From contig NZ_CANMPQ010000001.1 in assembly GCF_947499695.1 (NCBI RefSeq), positions 1,302,001-1,366,000 on the forward strand: a stretch of 64,000 nt of DNA. Direction: 5' to 3'. The position numbers were made by a program, and so were the translations under genes. A model generated the notes under the pieces. The model worked only from the letters and a program-made list of their open reading frames with translations. It was not told the DNA's origin and did not search any database. Each line of letters starts with the position of its first letter. The first letter of the stretch is position 1. Below, piece after piece: positions 62,342-64,000 of this stretch. The DNA is from an uncultured Allomuricauda sp. (GTDB lineage: Bacteria; Bacteroidota; Bacteroidia; Flavobacteriales; Flavobacteriaceae).

Positions 62342-63004
62342 CTAATTTTTAGTGCCTCGCAACATTTCCCGCTTTCCTGGAGGTCCCGGAAGACGTTCTA
62401 CATTAAATCCAACAGCCTGCAAGGCTCTGCGAACACTTCCTTTGGCAGCATAGGTGACCAGCACTCCTTTATGCACCAGTGCATTATACATTATTGAGAA
62501 TATTTCTTCCGTCCAGAGTTCTGGTTGCACACGAGCTCCAAAAGCATCAAAATAAATGAGGTTAAACAAATTGATGTCATTTATCGATTTAAAATCCTTT
62601 AACTGCTTCTTTAAACTAAAACCTTCGCTGATTACCGATTGTACTTCCCATGGTGTGTTGTGCATCTTCATAAAGGTTTCGTGATAATTTGGCACGTTCA
62701 ATTGGTCACAATAATCCAACATTTTTACCTCCTCCATTGATACTGGAAACGCTTCAACCCCAACATAGTCAATCTGTAAACCTTGTTTTTCTTTTTCCAA
62801 AATTGTAACCAGTGCATTTAATCCAGTCCCGAAACCTATTTCCAAAATCTTGATATCGGTATCACGGAACAATCGAAGTCCATGGTCTATAAAAACATGA
62901 TACGCCTCTTGAACAGCTCCATGCTTGGAATGGTATTGTTCGTCCCAATCTTCAATTTGGATGGTTTTGGAACCATCGCCTGTAGTAATAATTCTTCTTT
63001 TCAC
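62342..63004 (-). CDS. mnmD: tRNA (5-methylaminomethyl-2-thiouridine)-methyltransferase, MnmD type
   Basis: A 220-residue SAM-dependent methyltransferase that finishes the mnm5s2U34 wobble modification of tRNA. Visible are SAM-binding LEIGFGTGLNALVTI, NLFNLIYFDAFGARVQPELWTEEIF, and the C-terminal TYAAKGSVRRALQAVGFNVERLPGPPGKREMLRG. It lacks the FAD-dependent oxidase half of bifunctional MnmC, as in other Gram-positive and Bacteroidota stand-alone enzymes. Divergent from ilvE. Confidence 0.92.
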   Translation of the reverse strand: MKRRIITTGDGSKTIQIEDWDEQYHSKHGAVQEAYHVFIDHGLRLFRDTDIKILEIGFGTGLNALVTILEKEKQGLQIDYVGVEAFPVSMEEVKMLDYCDQLNVPNYHETFMKMHNTPWEVQSVISEGFSLKKQLKDFKSINDINLFNLIYFDAFGARVQPELWTEEIFSIMYNALVHKGVLVTYAAKGSVRRALQAVGFNVERLPGPPGKREMLRGTKN

Positions 63005-63198
63005 AATAGTTTGGACGGATTTGACTGATAATCAAGCATTCATTCTTCTTTTCCGTTAGACAAGCTTCACCAAAAATGTTAAATACTTTGGAGAATGAAA
63101 AAATCCTAAAATTTCAGCACAAAACTGTTTAATTTTAGTTTAAAAGTAAGCAATGCTATAGCTTATTGTTTAATTTTACCGGTTCAAATCTTTTCAAT

Positions 63199-64000
63199 AT
63201 GGAAACAATGACAAAATCTTTGGTTATAGAAAAGGCAAAAAGCTCCAAAATTCACGATGTAGATTTTAATAATCTAGCTTTTGGTAGTACATACACCGAC
63301 CATATGCTGGTCTGCGATTATGTTGATGGGCAATGGCAGGCACCAAAGGTTGTTCCATATCAGCCTATTACCCTTGAGCCTTCAGCCAAGATATTTCATT
63401 ATGGACAATCCATTTTTGAAGGGATGAAAGCCTACAAAGATGAATCGGGTGATGCTTGGTTGTTCAGACCTATCGAAAACTTTAAGCGATTAAATAAATC
63501 TGCAAAAAGATTAGCGATACCTGAACTTCCCGAAGCCTTTTTTATGGAGGGGTTGACTACACTTTTACAAGTAGAACGTGATTGGATTCCTCAAACACCT
63601 GGAAGTTCTTTATATATAAGACCTTTTATTCTAGCTTCAGGTACTGGATTTCACGCTTCACCAGCAGATGAGTACAAATTCATTATTGCATGTGCTCCTT
63701 CTGGTGCTTACTTTTCAGGAAAGGTAAAAGTATTGATTGAAGAGAATTATTCTAGAGCTGCTAATGGCGGTGTGGGCTATGCAAAGGCCGGAGGAAATTA
63801 TGCCGGGCAGTTTTATCCAACCCAATTAGCGGTTGAAAAGGGTTACCAGCAAGTAATATGGACTGATGATAATAACCATGAATTCATTGAAGAAGCCGGC
63901 GCAATGAACATATTTGTTCGCATTAATGATACATTAATTACTGGGCCTACCAGTGATCGTATTCTTGATGGTATTACAAGAAAGAGCATTTTGGAAATCG
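63199..64000 (+). CDS. ilvE: Branched-chain amino acid aminotransferase (3' truncated)
   Basis: Catalyses the last step of valine, leucine and isoleucine synthesis and the first step of their breakdown, with pyridoxal phosphate. The visible 267 residues show SIFEGMKAY, the fold-type IV PLP pattern with the catalytic lysine in GVGYAKAGGNYAGQ, EEAGAMNIFVRIN, and TSDRILDGITRKSILEI at the window end. The start is ATG 63199 (METMTKSL), although ATG 63208 is also possible. The C-terminus is outside the window. HMG-CoA lyase in the window belongs to the same leucine pathway but is 39 kb away. Confidence 0.95.
   Translation, partial: METMTKSLVIEKAKSSKIHDVDFNNLAFGSTYTDHMLVCDYVDGQWQAPKVVPYQPITLEPSAKIFHYGQSIFEGMKAYKDESGDAWLFRPIENFKRLNKSAKRLAIPELPEAFFMEGLTTLLQVERDWIPQTPGSSLYIRPFILASGTGFHASPADEYKFIIACAPSGAYFSGKVKVLIEENYSRAANGGVGYAKAGGNYAGQFYPTQLAVEKGYQQVIWTDDNNHEFIEEAGAMNIFVRINDTLITGPTSDRILDGITRKSILEI

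Noticed and set aside
1-64000. CRISPR array, prophage, tRNA or rRNA gene, or biosynthetic cluster
   Set aside because: No regular spaced repeats, phage structural genes, tRNA-like folds or modular synthases were seen.

Overview
The window is chromosomal DNA of a member of the Bacteroidota, most likely a marine Flavobacteriaceae. The evidence is three type B gliding/type IX secretion (T9SS) C-terminal sorting domains, promoters of the Bacteroidota form (TAnnTTTG near -7), AT-rich gaps, a long NusB, a PUR-like DUF3276 protein, and a heme A synthase pointing to aerobic respiration. I cannot name the genus. There is no tRNA, rRNA, CRISPR array, prophage or insertion sequence, and no clearly broken gene. 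Both ends cut through genes: a CCA-adding enzyme on the left and a branched-chain aminotransferase on the right.

Layout. 1-6.7 kb: cca end, ctaA, a pRiA4b-ORF3-like protein, an NdpA-type nucleoid protein, a convergent unknown with protein-kinase-like residues, and an ABC-2 exporter pair. 6.7-13.2 kb: two T9SS type B surface proteins and uvrB. 13.3-20.3 kb: small heat-shock protein, TerB-like protein, sucC, Lon-N-like protein, lysA, DUF3995, a secreted thioredoxin and guaB. 20.3-23.2 kb: a small regulon (DUF6686-like protein, 4-TM protein, FMN-binding protein, porin) carrying four copies of one palindromic operator. 23.2-35.3 kb: HMG-CoA lyase, LysE exporter, a third T9SS protein, pyrD, pepT, a serine hydrolase, a Gfo/Idh oxidoreductase, and yajC-DUF1573-nusB. 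35.5-43.7 kb: ABC exporter, DUF3276, M14 peptidase, then small stress and house-cleaning enzymes (thioredoxin-like, DinB, cupin, GNAT, YfiT, peroxiredoxin). 43.8-45.5 kb: cold-shock protein, two paralogous 27-28 codon membrane micro-ORFs, and a cyclophilin-FKBP fusion. 45.6-53.1 kb: Kelch/DUF5060 glycosidase-like lipoprotein, alcohol dehydrogenase, NTF2-like protein, SGNH hydrolase, M28 peptidase and PPK2. 53.3-59.2 kb: an unknown exported protein, then a five-gene minus-strand operon (ABC ATPase, ABC permease, MscS, outer-membrane barrel, NtrC-type regulator without a DNA-binding domain). 59.4-64 kb: grpE-dnaJ, an epimerase, mnmD and ilvE.

The most promising observations are: (1) the hsp20 and grpE-dnaJ promoters share one composite architecture (TGWCA-N3-TGACA, then exactly 11 nt, then TTGG...TTTG), suggesting an unnamed heat-shock control system; (2) the four-site TATTTAGA operator regulon around a flavin protein and a porin, possibly iron-responsive; (3) the twin micro-proteins at 44.2-44.5 kb; (4) the kinase-like unknown at 3.8-4.9 kb; (5) the HTH-less sigma-54 activator at the end of a membrane-stress-like operon.
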